Below, in pieces: positions 45,795-53,592 of a DNA stretch of 64,000 nucleotides. The notes beneath the pieces were generated by a model, which saw only the letters and a program-made list of their open reading frames with translations, was not told the origin of the DNA and did not search any database. Numbering within the stretch: the first letter of the stretch is position 1; the number at the start of each line of letters is the position of its first letter. The stretch comes from Palsa-504 sp963753195 (GTDB lineage: Bacteria; Actinomycetota; Actinomycetes; Streptosporangiales; Streptosporangiaceae), in NCBI GenBank assembly GCA_963753195.1, contig CAVWBH010000003.1, forward strand, positions 620,001 to 684,000. The letters are read 5' to 3'. The position numbers and the translations under genes are program-made.

Positions 45795-46038
45795 TCTCGT
45801 CGCGCTCCTCGCGGATCGTCTGACCTCTCCTGGCCGGTGACCGTATCCGGCTGCGGTGCACCGTCCCGCATGTCATCGTAGGCGAGATGAGGCACCATGC
45901 CGAGTCGCCCGGGGACCGCATGCTTATGATGACGTCACCGTCGGCGAGCAGGCCGCCGGGAATTTAGGGGTCGGCTGGTGATCAGTCTCGCACGTCGCAG
46001 TGAATAATAGGAGCGGTACCGAGGGAGAGGAGTGTCGA

Positions 46039-46314
46039 GTGGCCGATCAGGCGGCACCAGGCACCATGGCGGGCGAGACCGGCATAGAGCGGCACGGGGG
46101 GCACCAGGCGACCTACGACTCCTCAGGTCATGAGAACTTCCACGGCCGGACGACGTCCTGGGTGACGACCACAATCGTCTTCGTGGGCTTTCTCATCGGC
46201 GGGATAGCACTGCCCATCGGGCCGACGTGGTGGCTGTTCTGGGTCGGGGTCGGCATCGTCGTGATCGGCGCCCTGTTCGGCGCGGCCACGAAGATCTTCG
46301 ACGACTGGTACTGA
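46039..46314 (+). CDS. Small two-helix membrane protein (HGxxPAAW-like)
   Basis: The start is taken at GTG 46039 (VADQAAPGTMAGETGIERHG), preceded by GGGAGAGGAG; 91 residues. A polar His/Gly N-terminus (YDSSGHENFHGRTTSWVTTT) is followed by two membrane helices (IVFVGFLIGGIALP and WWLFWVGVGIVVIGALFG) and a short DDWY tail. This plan matches a small actinobacterial membrane family often labelled HGxxPAAW; its function is unknown. It precedes the AlkX-like gene by 59 bp. Confidence 0.72.
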   Translation: MADQAAPGTMAGETGIERHGGHQATYDSSGHENFHGRTTSWVTTTIVFVGFLIGGIALPIGPTWWLFWVGVGIVVIGALFGAATKIFDDWY

Positions 46315-46373
46315 ACCGGCTTCGCGCCGCGGCCGGCCGAGCCGGGTGGAATGTCGGCGGGCGCGGTTAAGGT

Positions 46374-47618
46374 GTGGGGGTGCGCCCGGATGTTCCCCCT
46401 GCTGAGGTAACGATCAGCCCGGATGAGGCCCGCCGGATGATGCTGCGCGCCCAGGGTTTGCTCGGCGCCACCCCGTGGCGCGCGACGCGGTCCGGGGTGG
46501 CCGCCATGCTCCGCCAGGTCGGCGCGGTGCAGCTCGACACGATCAGCGTGCTCGCCCGATCTCACGAGCTGGTCGCCTACGCGCGGCTGGGGCCAGTCGC
46601 GCGGGAGCAGATCGAGCAGGCCTACTGGCATCCCAGCAGGCCGTCAGCCTTCGAGTACTGGGCGCATGCGGCGTGCGTGCTGCCGCTCGAGCAATGGCCC
46701 TACTTCGCCTTCCGGCGCCGCGCCTTCCGGGCCCGAGGATCGCGGTGGCACCAGAGCCATCAGGAAACCTGCGAGAAGGTGCTGGCCCGGCTGCGCGCCG
46801 AGGGCCCGCTGACCGCAACCCAGCTCGGCGGGGCCAAGGGCGGCGGTCCGTGGTGGGACTGGTCGGAGGTCAAGATCGCGGCCGAGTGGCTGCTCGACAT
46901 GGGCGAGGTCATCTGCGCGCGGCGGACCGGCTGGCGGCGCGTGTACGACCTGCCCGAGCGCGTGCTGCCCGGCGAGCTGCTGGCCGCGGAGCCGTCCGAC
47001 CTGGAGTGCCTGACCTACCTGGCCGCGACGGCGGCCCGGGCGCTCGGCGTGGTCACCCACGCGGACCTAGTCGACTACCACCGGCTGGGCTTCCTCACCA
47101 AGGGAGGCCAGCACACCCGGCTCGTCGCCGACGCCGCGCAGGCGGCCGGGCTGGTTCCGGTCACCATCGCCTCGGACGGCAGCGGGTCAGCCCGGGCACC
47201 GGCCGCCCCGGGCTGGGCCGATCCGGCCGCCCTGGCCCGGAGGGCGGAGCGCGGGCGGCACCGCGTGACGCTGCTCTCGCCGTTCGACTCGCTGGTGTGG
47301 GACCGCAAGCGGACGCTGCGGACGTTCGGGTTCCAGCACAGCCTCGAGGCCTACGTGCCCAAGCACAAGCGCGTGCACGGCTACTACACCATGCCACTGC
47401 TCGCGGGCGGGCTCCTGGTCGGCCTGGTGGACCCGGGCCGGGAGGGCCGGACCCTGGTCGCCCGCAATGTATCGCTGGAACGCCCGGCCGCGGCCGAGCC
47501 GATGGCCCAGGCCCTGCGCGAGGCGGCCGCCTGGGTGGGCTGCGACGACGTCCGCCTTGAGCACATCGAGCCGCCCGAGCACGCCCGCCGCCTGGCTGCG
47601 GCGCTGGCGCGCACCTAG
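46374..47618 (+). CDS. YcaQ/AlkX-type winged-helix DNA glycosylase
   Basis: A 414-residue protein of the HTH_42 superfamily. The N-terminal winged helix includes VAAMLRQVGAVQLDTISVLA, whose QLD fits the Q-x-D motif of YcaQ. Later landmarks are AFEYWAHAACVLPLEQWPYF, WSEVKIAAEWLLDMGEVICA, LLSPFDSLVWDRKRTLRTFG and YTMPLLAGGLLVGLVDPG. YcaQ unhooks DNA interstrand crosslinks and other bulky adducts; the antibiotic-linked AZL branch uses Q-x-Q instead. Hence a housekeeping repair role is inferred. No biosynthetic cluster is adjacent. Confidence 0.85.
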   Translation: MGVRPDVPPAEVTISPDEARRMMLRAQGLLGATPWRATRSGVAAMLRQVGAVQLDTISVLARSHELVAYARLGPVAREQIEQAYWHPSRPSAFEYWAHAACVLPLEQWPYFAFRRRAFRARGSRWHQSHQETCEKVLARLRAEGPLTATQLGGAKGGGPWWDWSEVKIAAEWLLDMGEVICARRTGWRRVYDLPERVLPGELLAAEPSDLECLTYLAATAARALGVVTHADLVDYHRLGFLTKGGQHTRLVADAAQAAGLVPVTIASDGSGSARAPAAPGWADPAALARRAERGRHRVTLLSPFDSLVWDRKRTLRTFGFQHSLEAYVPKHKRVHGYYTMPLLAGGLLVGLVDPGREGRTLVARNVSLERPAAAEPMAQALREAAAWVGCDDVRLEHIEPPEHARRLAAALART

Positions 47619-47665
47619 GCCGGATGCCGCGCGAGTCACGGTCTGCTCGGGTCTGCCGTGCGCAA

Positions 47666-47721
47666 TCCGGGGTCTGGTGCGGTGTGCGGTGCCCGGTCCG
47701 GGGTCTGGTGCGGTGTGCGGT
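47666..47721. repeat. Pair of 25-bp direct repeats
   Basis: Two identical copies (47666-47690 and 47697-47721) beginning TCCGGGGTCTGGTGCGG lie between the AlkX-like gene and the IS30 element, with a partial third at 47728. No coding or palindromic character. Confidence 0.8.
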
Positions 47722-47855
47722 AAGTGGTCCGGGGGTCTGCTGGAGCCGTCCTGGCCGCGGGTCATGGAAGCTGCGTGCCCGCGCAGTCCCACCCACCCCA
47801 ACCGAAACACTTACGCGGTAGATCCGGGCTTCGTGGTAGATCCGGTGGCTTGGGC

Positions 47856-49356
47856 TCAACGGGTCGTTGCAACACTGCCGGTAGATGACCCTTTCCGTGG
47901 TCACGATATACGGTGCCCGGCCCTGGGTGTCGCGTGCGGCCGGGGGCAGGCCTTTGGGCCTGGCCCGTGGTTGCTGCCGCCCAGGGGCCGCAGAGGTCTC
48001 CGGGGTCCAGGCGGCCCGCAGGGCCGTCGCCGTAGGCGATGCGCAGCAGCCTGGAGGCCGGAGGGGCGGCCCCGTACGCTGCGCGGCACCCCCCGGAAAT
48101 GAGCGGCGGCGCCAGCCGCCACCGCGTGTGAGCCCGTCAGGCGGCGGTGTCGGTGTCTGCTTCCAGGATCTGGGCCATCGCCTCGGCCGGGGTCTTCCAG
48201 CCCAGCGTCTTGCGGGGCCGGCCGTTCAGCTCATCAGCGACCGCGGCCAGCTGGCCCGGGGTGTACCCGGCCAGGGACGTGCCCTTGGGGAAGTACTGGC
48301 GCAGCAGCCCGTTGGTGTTCTCATTGGTGCCCCGCTGCCACGGCGAGTGCGGATCGCAGAAGAAGATCTCCACGTCCGCGTCCACCGCGATCCGCGCGTG
48401 CGCGGTCATCTCCCAGCCCTGATCCCAGGTCAGCGACCGGCGCACCGCATCGGGCAGGCCCGCGATCACCGGCGTGATCGCCTCCGCCGCCACCGCCGCG
48501 TCCCACCGCGGCGGCAACGGCACCAGCATCGTGAACCGGGTGGTGCGCTCCACCAGCGTGCCGATCGCCGATTTCCGCCCTGCCCCGATGATCAGGTCGC
48601 CCTCCCAGTGCCCGGGCACTGCCCGGTCCGCCGCCTCCGCCGGCCGCTCGCTGATGTTCACCATCCCCGCGATCCTCCCGCGCCGCTCGCCCTCCTTGCG
48701 GCGGGGCTTGCGCAGCGCCCGCCCGGTCCGCAGGCTCTTCGCCAGCTCCTGCCGCAGCGCCCCCCGGCCCTGCACGTAGATGGACTGGTAGATCGTCTCG
48801 TGCGACACCCGCATCTCCGGACGGCCCGGGAACTCCGCCGCCAGCCGCTTGCTGATCTGCTCCGGCGACCACCGTTTCCGCAGCTTGCCCTGCACCCAGC
48901 CGCGCAGCTCCTCATTGCCCGCGAGCTTAGCCGCCTTCGGCCGCCGCGCCCGCACCTCCGCCCGGTACTGCGCCGCCGTCGCCCGGTAGGACCCCGTACC
49001 CGAGCTGTTCCGCGCCACCTCCCGGCTCACCGTCGAGGCCGGCCGCCGCAGCTCCCGCGCGATCTGCCGCAGCGGCTTACCCGCCGCCAGCCCGACCGCG
49101 ATCTCCTCCCGCTCCGCCAGCGACAAGTACCGCCCCGACACCGGCCCCGGGCCATTAGCCTTGACCCCGCCCGCCTCGGTGAACCACCGCTGCGCCCGCC
49201 AGCCCAGCCCCGCCGCCGCCTCCGCATCCCACCGCCCCAGCCCAGCCCGCACGCCCTGCCAGAACCGCACCCGCGCATCCCGCGGCGCCGGCGGCCGGCC
49301 ACCCCTCTCGTCCACAACGACCTCCCACATCAGAAACCGTTGCAACGACCCGTTGA
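47856..49356 (-). mobile_element. IS30-family insertion sequence, complete
   Basis: It is bounded by perfect 18-bp inverted repeats, TCAACGGGTCGTTGCAAC (47856-47873) and GTTGCAACGACCCGTTGA (49339-49356), 1,501 bp overall, containing one intact transposase gene. I see no matching target duplication in the flanking bases. About 260 bp of the left end is non-coding. It inserted between genes and interrupts no recognisable frame, though it separates the AlkX-like gene from the regulator. Confidence 0.92.
48137..49330 (-). CDS. IS30-family transposase
   Basis: The start is taken at ATG 49330 (MWEVVVDERGGRPPAPRDAR), the first inside the inverted repeats; 397 residues. The N-terminal helix-turn-helix region is RYLSLAEREEIAVGLAAGKP then LRQIARELRRPASTVSREVA, diagnostic of IS30. 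The DDE core has VPGHWEGDLIIGAGRKSAIG (first D), LTWDQGWEM (second D) and FFCDPHSPWQRGTNENTNGL (third acidic residue). All three catalytic acids are present and the frame is intact, so the element should be mobile. Confidence 0.93.
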   Translation of the reverse strand: MWEVVVDERGGRPPAPRDARVRFWQGVRAGLGRWDAEAAAGLGWRAQRWFTEAGGVKANGPGPVSGRYLSLAEREEIAVGLAAGKPLRQIARELRRPASTVSREVARNSSGTGSYRATAAQYRAEVRARRPKAAKLAGNEELRGWVQGKLRKRWSPEQISKRLAAEFPGRPEMRVSHETIYQSIYVQGRGALRQELAKSLRTGRALRKPRRKEGERRGRIAGMVNISERPAEAADRAVPGHWEGDLIIGAGRKSAIGTLVERTTRFTMLVPLPPRWDAAVAAEAITPVIAGLPDAVRRSLTWDQGWEMTAHARIAVDADVEIFFCDPHSPWQRGTNENTNGLLRQYFPKGTSLAGYTPGQLAAVADELNGRPRKTLGWKTPAEAMAQILEADTDTAA

Positions 49357-49462
49357 ATCCGCCTGGATCCGGATCCACCCGATCTTCCACGGAGCCCGGA
49401 TCTTCCACGGTGACTGGTGCCGGTGATCCTGGAGTGAGCCGTGGGTGGTGTTGGGTCCGGGG

Positions 49463-50254
49463 TTAGCTGAACTCGATTAGCTTCTGGCGGACGGCGATCA
49501 TCACCGCTTCCATGCGGGAGTGGATCTGGAGCTTCTCCAGGATGTTCCGGACGTGGTTCTTCACCGTGTTCTCGGAGATGAACAGCTCTTTGGCGATCTC
49601 GCGGTTGTTCATGCCGCGGGCCACGAGCTTGAGCACCTCCATCTCGCGATCGGTGAGCTTGGGCGCCGCGACATGCGGGGCCCGGTCCTCGGCGGTGTCC
49701 CGGTTGGCCAGCGTGGCGAACTCGGTGATCAGCTTGCCCGCCATCGACGGGTTGATCAGCGACTGGCCGCCGTGCACCGCGCGCACCGCCTCGGCCACCT
49801 CGTCCAGCGGGATGTCCTTGAGCAGGTAGCCGCTGGCACCGGCCCTGATCGCCTCGAACAGATCCTCTTCCTCGTCGCTGATCGTCAGCATCACGATCTT
49901 CGCGCTGGGCGCGACGTCCTTCGTCGCCCGGCAGGCCTCGATCCCGCTGGTCTTCGGCATCCGGATGTCCATGAGCACGACGTCAGGCAGCGCCTCGCCA
50001 GCGACGGTGACCGCCTCGGCGCCGTCGCTCGCCTGCCCGACCAGGTCGATGTCGTCCTCCTCCTCGAGGACCATCTCCAGGCCGCGCCGGAACAGGGCGT
50101 GATCGTCGGCGATCAGCACCCGGATCGGCTCGGAGCCTTCACCGCCGTCCGGTCGCTGCGCGGCAGCCACCGCTGCGTCGCCGCTTGCGCTCAATTCGTT
50201 GCCTCCCTCGGAACGGATCGCGTCAAGAAAAGACTCTCGCCGACCCACGGCCAT
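49463..50254 (-). CDS. NarL/LuxR-family response regulator
   Basis: A 263-residue protein. After a 43-residue polar lead comes the receiver domain IRVLIADDHALFRRGLEMVL with phospho-acceptor Asp96 in DVVLMDIRMPKTSG, the switch Thr in MLTISDEEED and Lys in YLLKDIPLDE. The C-terminal LuxR helix-turn-helix is LTDREMEVLKLVARGMNNRE then IAKELFISENTVKNHVRNIL. No histidine kinase is adjacent, so it is an orphan here. It lies 50 bp downstream of hpf on the same strand and may be co-transcribed. Confidence 0.88.
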   Translation of the reverse strand: MAVGRRESFLDAIRSEGGNELSASGDAAVAAAQRPDGGEGSEPIRVLIADDHALFRRGLEMVLEEEDDIDLVGQASDGAEAVTVAGEALPDVVLMDIRMPKTSGIEACRATKDVAPSAKIVMLTISDEEEDLFEAIRAGASGYLLKDIPLDEVAEAVRAVHGGQSLINPSMAGKLITEFATLANRDTAEDRAPHVAAPKLTDREMEVLKLVARGMNNREIAKELFISENTVKNHVRNILEKLQIHSRMEAVMIAVRQKLIEFS

Positions 50255-50304
50255 GATGCAAGCCGGGCCTGGCTCGCATCATGGCCGACCGCGCGGAGGG
50301 CGGA

Positions 50305-51027
50305 CTACTCCTCGACCAGCCGGATCACTCCGTAGTCATAGCCGCGGCGGCGGTAGACCACGCTGAACCGGTCGCATTCGCTGTCGTGGAACAGGTAGAA
50401 GTCGTGGCCCACGAGTTCCATCTCCAGCAGCGCCTGATCGATAGTCATGGGCGTGGCCGCGTGCATCTTCTCGCGTAGCACGACCGGACCGTCGCCCTCC
50501 ATCTTGATCGGGATCATCCGGCTATCGGGGCCTGGCTCGGCCAGGTCATCTAGGGCGGCCCCGTCGGCCAGGCCTGAGCGGCCATCCAGGCCGGCCAGGC
50601 CGGCCAGGTCGCCGGTCTGCGGCCGCGCCACCCTGTTGCCGCCGGGCCCGGACAACGCCCCGGCGGCCGCCGGGACCGCGTCGGTGACCAGGGCCGGCGA
50701 CCGAAGCGTGGCGCCGTCGGTGTGCCGGGCCTTGCGCCGCTCGCCAGCACGCCGCAGCCTCGACTCGAGCTTGGCGAAGGCGAGATCGAGGGCCGTGTAC
50801 CGGTCATCCGCCGCAGCCTCGGCCCTGATCGCGGGGCCGCGAGACCGGATGGTCAGCTCGACGCGCTCGCGATGGTCGGACTGCCTCGGGTTGCGTTCCT
50901 CGGAGACCTCCACATCGATCTGTTCCACCTTCTGGTCAAGCTTCTCCAGCTTGGCGAGCTTGGCGGTGGCATGCTGGCGGAAACGCGCCGGGACGGTCAT
51001 GTGACGTCCCCGGACGATGATTTCCAT
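50305..51027 (-). CDS. hpf: Long-form ribosome hibernation promoting factor
   Basis: The start is placed at ATG 51027 behind GAAGGAGAT; 240 residues. The N-terminal HPF/YfiA domain (MEIIVRGRHMTVPARFRQHA, KLEKLDQKVEQIDVEVSEE, YTALDLAFAKLESRLRR) binds the 30S decoding region. A Gly/Ala/Asp-rich linker leads to the C-terminal dimerisation domain (KMHAATPMTIDQALLEMELV, GHDFYLFHDSECDRFSVVYR, RRGYDYGVIRL) that makes 100S ribosomes. Degenerate octamer repeats sit about 65-190 bp upstream of the start. Confidence 0.93.
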   Translation of the reverse strand: MEIIVRGRHMTVPARFRQHATAKLAKLEKLDQKVEQIDVEVSEERNPRQSDHRERVELTIRSRGPAIRAEAAADDRYTALDLAFAKLESRLRRAGERRKARHTDGATLRSPALVTDAVPAAAGALSGPGGNRVARPQTGDLAGLAGLDGRSGLADGAALDDLAEPGPDSRMIPIKMEGDGPVVLREKMHAATPMTIDQALLEMELVGHDFYLFHDSECDRFSVVYRRRGYDYGVIRLVEE

Positions 51028-51092
51028 CACGATCTCCTTCCAGACCGAATCGCGCCCAATCTGATCCCGCACGGTCCCATCGCGGCCCGGCC

Positions 51093-51215
51093 GATTGAGC
51101 TGGGGCTGATGGGGCTGATGGGGCTGATGGGGCTGAGGCTGATTGAGCTGGGCTGATGGGCTGAGGCTGATGGGGGGCTGAGGCTGATGAGGCTGATTGG
51201 GCTGAGGTTGATTGA
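51093..51215. repeat. Degenerate tandem repeats of a GGGCTGAT-like unit
   Basis: About fifteen short units (GGGCTGAT, GAGGCTGAT, GATTGAGCT variants) run together upstream of hpf. On the transcribed strand this gives a pyrimidine-rich CAGCC/ATCAGCCCC run in the promoter or leader. Confidence 0.85.
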
Positions 51216-51657
51216 CTCGGGTGGCACTCGCCCGGCCGACCTGGTCTTCGACCCCACATTCGCCTGCTGAGGGGTTCGCGGCCTATCTAGGGCCACTGGT
51301 GCCCTTCTCCCGGTTCGGAAGACTCCGTATCTCCCGGCGGGGCAGGTCTTACTCCTAAGCCGCACCGTGATCGGTCGACGAGAAGTCGCCTTACGTGGGC
51401 CGTTTCGCCTGCGGCTGGCATCGGCTTGCCCGACGTGAGTCCCGGAGCGGGAGCCACGCCCGGCGCAACCACGGACCCGGGCGAGTGCCATGCAATGAAC
51501 GCTAGCTCGCCGGAGCGTGAATGTCAGGGGGGACATGCCGGCGATCAGTTACGAATTGTGACATAACGGCCGCGCGACGTTTCGTGGCCGGAGGATATAT
51601 GACCTTTTCAGCCGCGATAAGTGCGATGCCCGGTCCTGCGCGGGGCGGACTGACCGC
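51216..51657. other. Intergenic region between lpqB and hpf
   Basis: About 440 bp without a convincing gene. In Streptomyces a comF-like phosphoribosyltransferase gene lies between lpqB and hpf; no trace of PRTase motifs is seen here. The lower-GC part near 51550-51610 is the most promoter-like, but I cannot define boxes. Confidence 0.5.
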
Positions 51658-53592
51658 TCACCCAGGGTAGGCGGGATCCTGGCCCGGATCGCCGAGCCGG
51701 TACCACGGGCCTTCCAGGCTGGTCGAGACGTCCAGGCTGTTCCCGGACAGCCCGGCCACCAGGACGTTCGCGGCGCCGTCAGCGGTGATCGAGGTGACAC
51801 CGGGCGGGGTGACGGGCAACTCCTGGCCGGGCTGGCCGTCGACCGGCACCTCCCATAGCGCGTTACCGTCGGCCGCGGCGTTGAGCACGACCAGGTTGTC
51901 GACGTTGTACCAGGCCAGTGCGACCGGGCCGGTGAGATTCGGCCCGATGACGGCGGCCTGTTTGATGGCCAGGTGCGCCGCGGGCGCGCCCAGCTCGCCG
52001 GCACTCTGCTGGCCGCCTCCGATGGCCGCGAGGTACAGCGCGGGAGGTTGACCGGAAAGCTGGGCGACGAAGGCGATCCGGACGCCGTCGGGCGCCACGC
52101 TCAACTCGCTGACGGACCCGGTGAAATCGACCAGGACCTGGCCGCTGCCGGGCGGCAGCATCATCACGGAGCCATTTGCGGCCACCCACAGGTCGTCACT
52201 GCCGTCCCAGCTGAGCGCGGTGATGCCCGTTGCGCTCAGCCTGGGCTTGGCCGTAAATGAGGCGAGGCCGCCCGTGAGCGAGCCGATGTACACCGCGTCC
52301 TTGGCGGCGGACACGACGGCCAGGTACTTCCCGTCCGGCGACACGGCCGCCATGGACAGGGCCGGAAGCGAACTGGGCGGAGCGGACGGAGAGGCCGTAG
52401 AGCCTTCAAAGACGCCCCCGCCGGCGCCGCACTGCTGGCCGCTGACGGCGCCGGCCCGGCCGACGACCGGCACGACCGAACCGATCAGTCCCTGCAGGGC
52501 CAGCGACTCCGAGCCGCATCGGGCCCACAGCCGGCCGTCATCGACGTAGTAGAAGCTGGACGGCGAGGACGGATACGGGTCGAAGCACTCGTTAGCGGCC
52601 AGCGTCTGGAAGGCGGTGGCAGCCGGGTTCCCGGTCCCGCCGCAGGGCGAGGTCTGCGGCGTCCATGGCCGGCCCCCCGTCTCGAGCACCACCGACTGGA
52701 TAGGCAGGTTGGCGCCCTGGGCGGTCAGCGTCCAGACCAGCTGCGCGTTGAACAGCTCGAGCTGCTTCGCGGTGGCGTGCTTCACCTGGCCGCCGAGATT
52801 CACGGTGACGGTGGAGCCCGCCACGGTGACGCCGAGCACTGTGCTGCCGGGCGGGAGCTCGGTGTCGGCCGCGTCTTGCAGCCACGGCGTCTTGGGGCCG
52901 GTGACGAGCGCGCTGACCAGGTTGCCCAGCAGCTGCGACACGGTGGCGCTCAGCGGCACGAACACCGAGTCAGGGACGAGCGTCTGGTCCTGCGGGTCGA
53001 AGAAGTACAGATCCTGCGCCTTGTAGAACAGCTGGAAGTCCGGCGCGGTCAGCATCCGGTAGTCGGGCGGGTTGGTGATCCGCCACTGGCCGCCCACCTT
53101 CTCCAGGTTGAAGGTGTAAGAACCGGGCTCCTGGCCCTGGCCCTGGCCCTGGGCCGAGACGTACTGGCCGGAGCCGTCGAAGCTGGCCTGCAGCGTGCCG
53201 CTGACGCTGACCGTGACCTGCTGGCTGGCGCTGTGGACCGCGTTCGCGGCCGGAACCCCGCCGGGCACGTCCAGGTCGCCGTAGACGCGCACGGCCCAGC
53301 CCGGGTTCCACGCCTGGCTGGCCGAGCTGACCAGGTAATCCTCGGCGATGGTATAGGTCGGGTAGCTGGCGCTGGCCAGCAGGAAGCCCTGCACGATCTG
53401 GGACGGGTCCCCGCCCGGCTTGGGCCCGGAGGGGAACGGGCCAATGAAGTTCACGGCCGGGGCGGACGCCTGCGGCGCGGCGGTGGACTCCTGGGCCGGG
53501 CCGTTGGCGGGCATGCCCATGCAGCCCGCCACCGAGGCGACCACGGCGGCCAGCACGCACATCCGGCCCAGGCGCCGGGCCGGGCTAGCCAC
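51658..53592 (-). CDS. lpqB: Lipoprotein LpqB, partner of MtrAB
   Basis: A 644-residue protein. The signal peptide ends in the lipobox ASVAGC (Cys about 24). A Gln/Ala/Pro linker leads to GPFPSGPKPGGDPSQIVQGF, then a GerMN domain (~residues 200-310, TVLGVTVAGSTVTVNLGGQV) and a C-terminal beta-propeller with repeats such as ALSMAAVSPDGKYLAVVSAA and ELSVAPDGVRIAFVAQ. In mycobacteria LpqB binds the MtrB extracellular domain and modulates its signalling. Its start overlaps the mtrB stop by 8 bp. Confidence 0.93.
   Translation of the reverse strand: MASPARRLGRMCVLAAVVASVAGCMGMPANGPAQESTAAPQASAPAVNFIGPFPSGPKPGGDPSQIVQGFLLASASYPTYTIAEDYLVSSASQAWNPGWAVRVYGDLDVPGGVPAANAVHSASQQVTVSVSGTLQASFDGSGQYVSAQGQGQGQEPGSYTFNLEKVGGQWRITNPPDYRMLTAPDFQLFYKAQDLYFFDPQDQTLVPDSVFVPLSATVSQLLGNLVSALVTGPKTPWLQDAADTELPPGSTVLGVTVAGSTVTVNLGGQVKHATAKQLELFNAQLVWTLTAQGANLPIQSVVLETGGRPWTPQTSPCGGTGNPAATAFQTLAANECFDPYPSSPSSFYYVDDGRLWARCGSESLALQGLIGSVVPVVGRAGAVSGQQCGAGGGVFEGSTASPSAPPSSLPALSMAAVSPDGKYLAVVSAAKDAVYIGSLTGGLASFTAKPRLSATGITALSWDGSDDLWVAANGSVMMLPPGSGQVLVDFTGSVSELSVAPDGVRIAFVAQLSGQPPALYLAAIGGGQQSAGELGAPAAHLAIKQAAVIGPNLTGPVALAWYNVDNLVVLNAAADGNALWEVPVDGQPGQELPVTPPGVTSITADGAANVLVAGLSGNSLDVSTSLEGPWYRLGDPGQDPAYPG

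Noticed and set aside
46374..47618. Antibiotic self-resistance AZL glycosylase
   Set aside because: Motif is Q-x-D (QLD) as in YcaQ rather than Q-x-Q, and no biosynthetic genes are nearby.
47853..49359. Target-site duplication of the IS30 element
   Set aside because: Flanking triplets GGC and ATC do not match.
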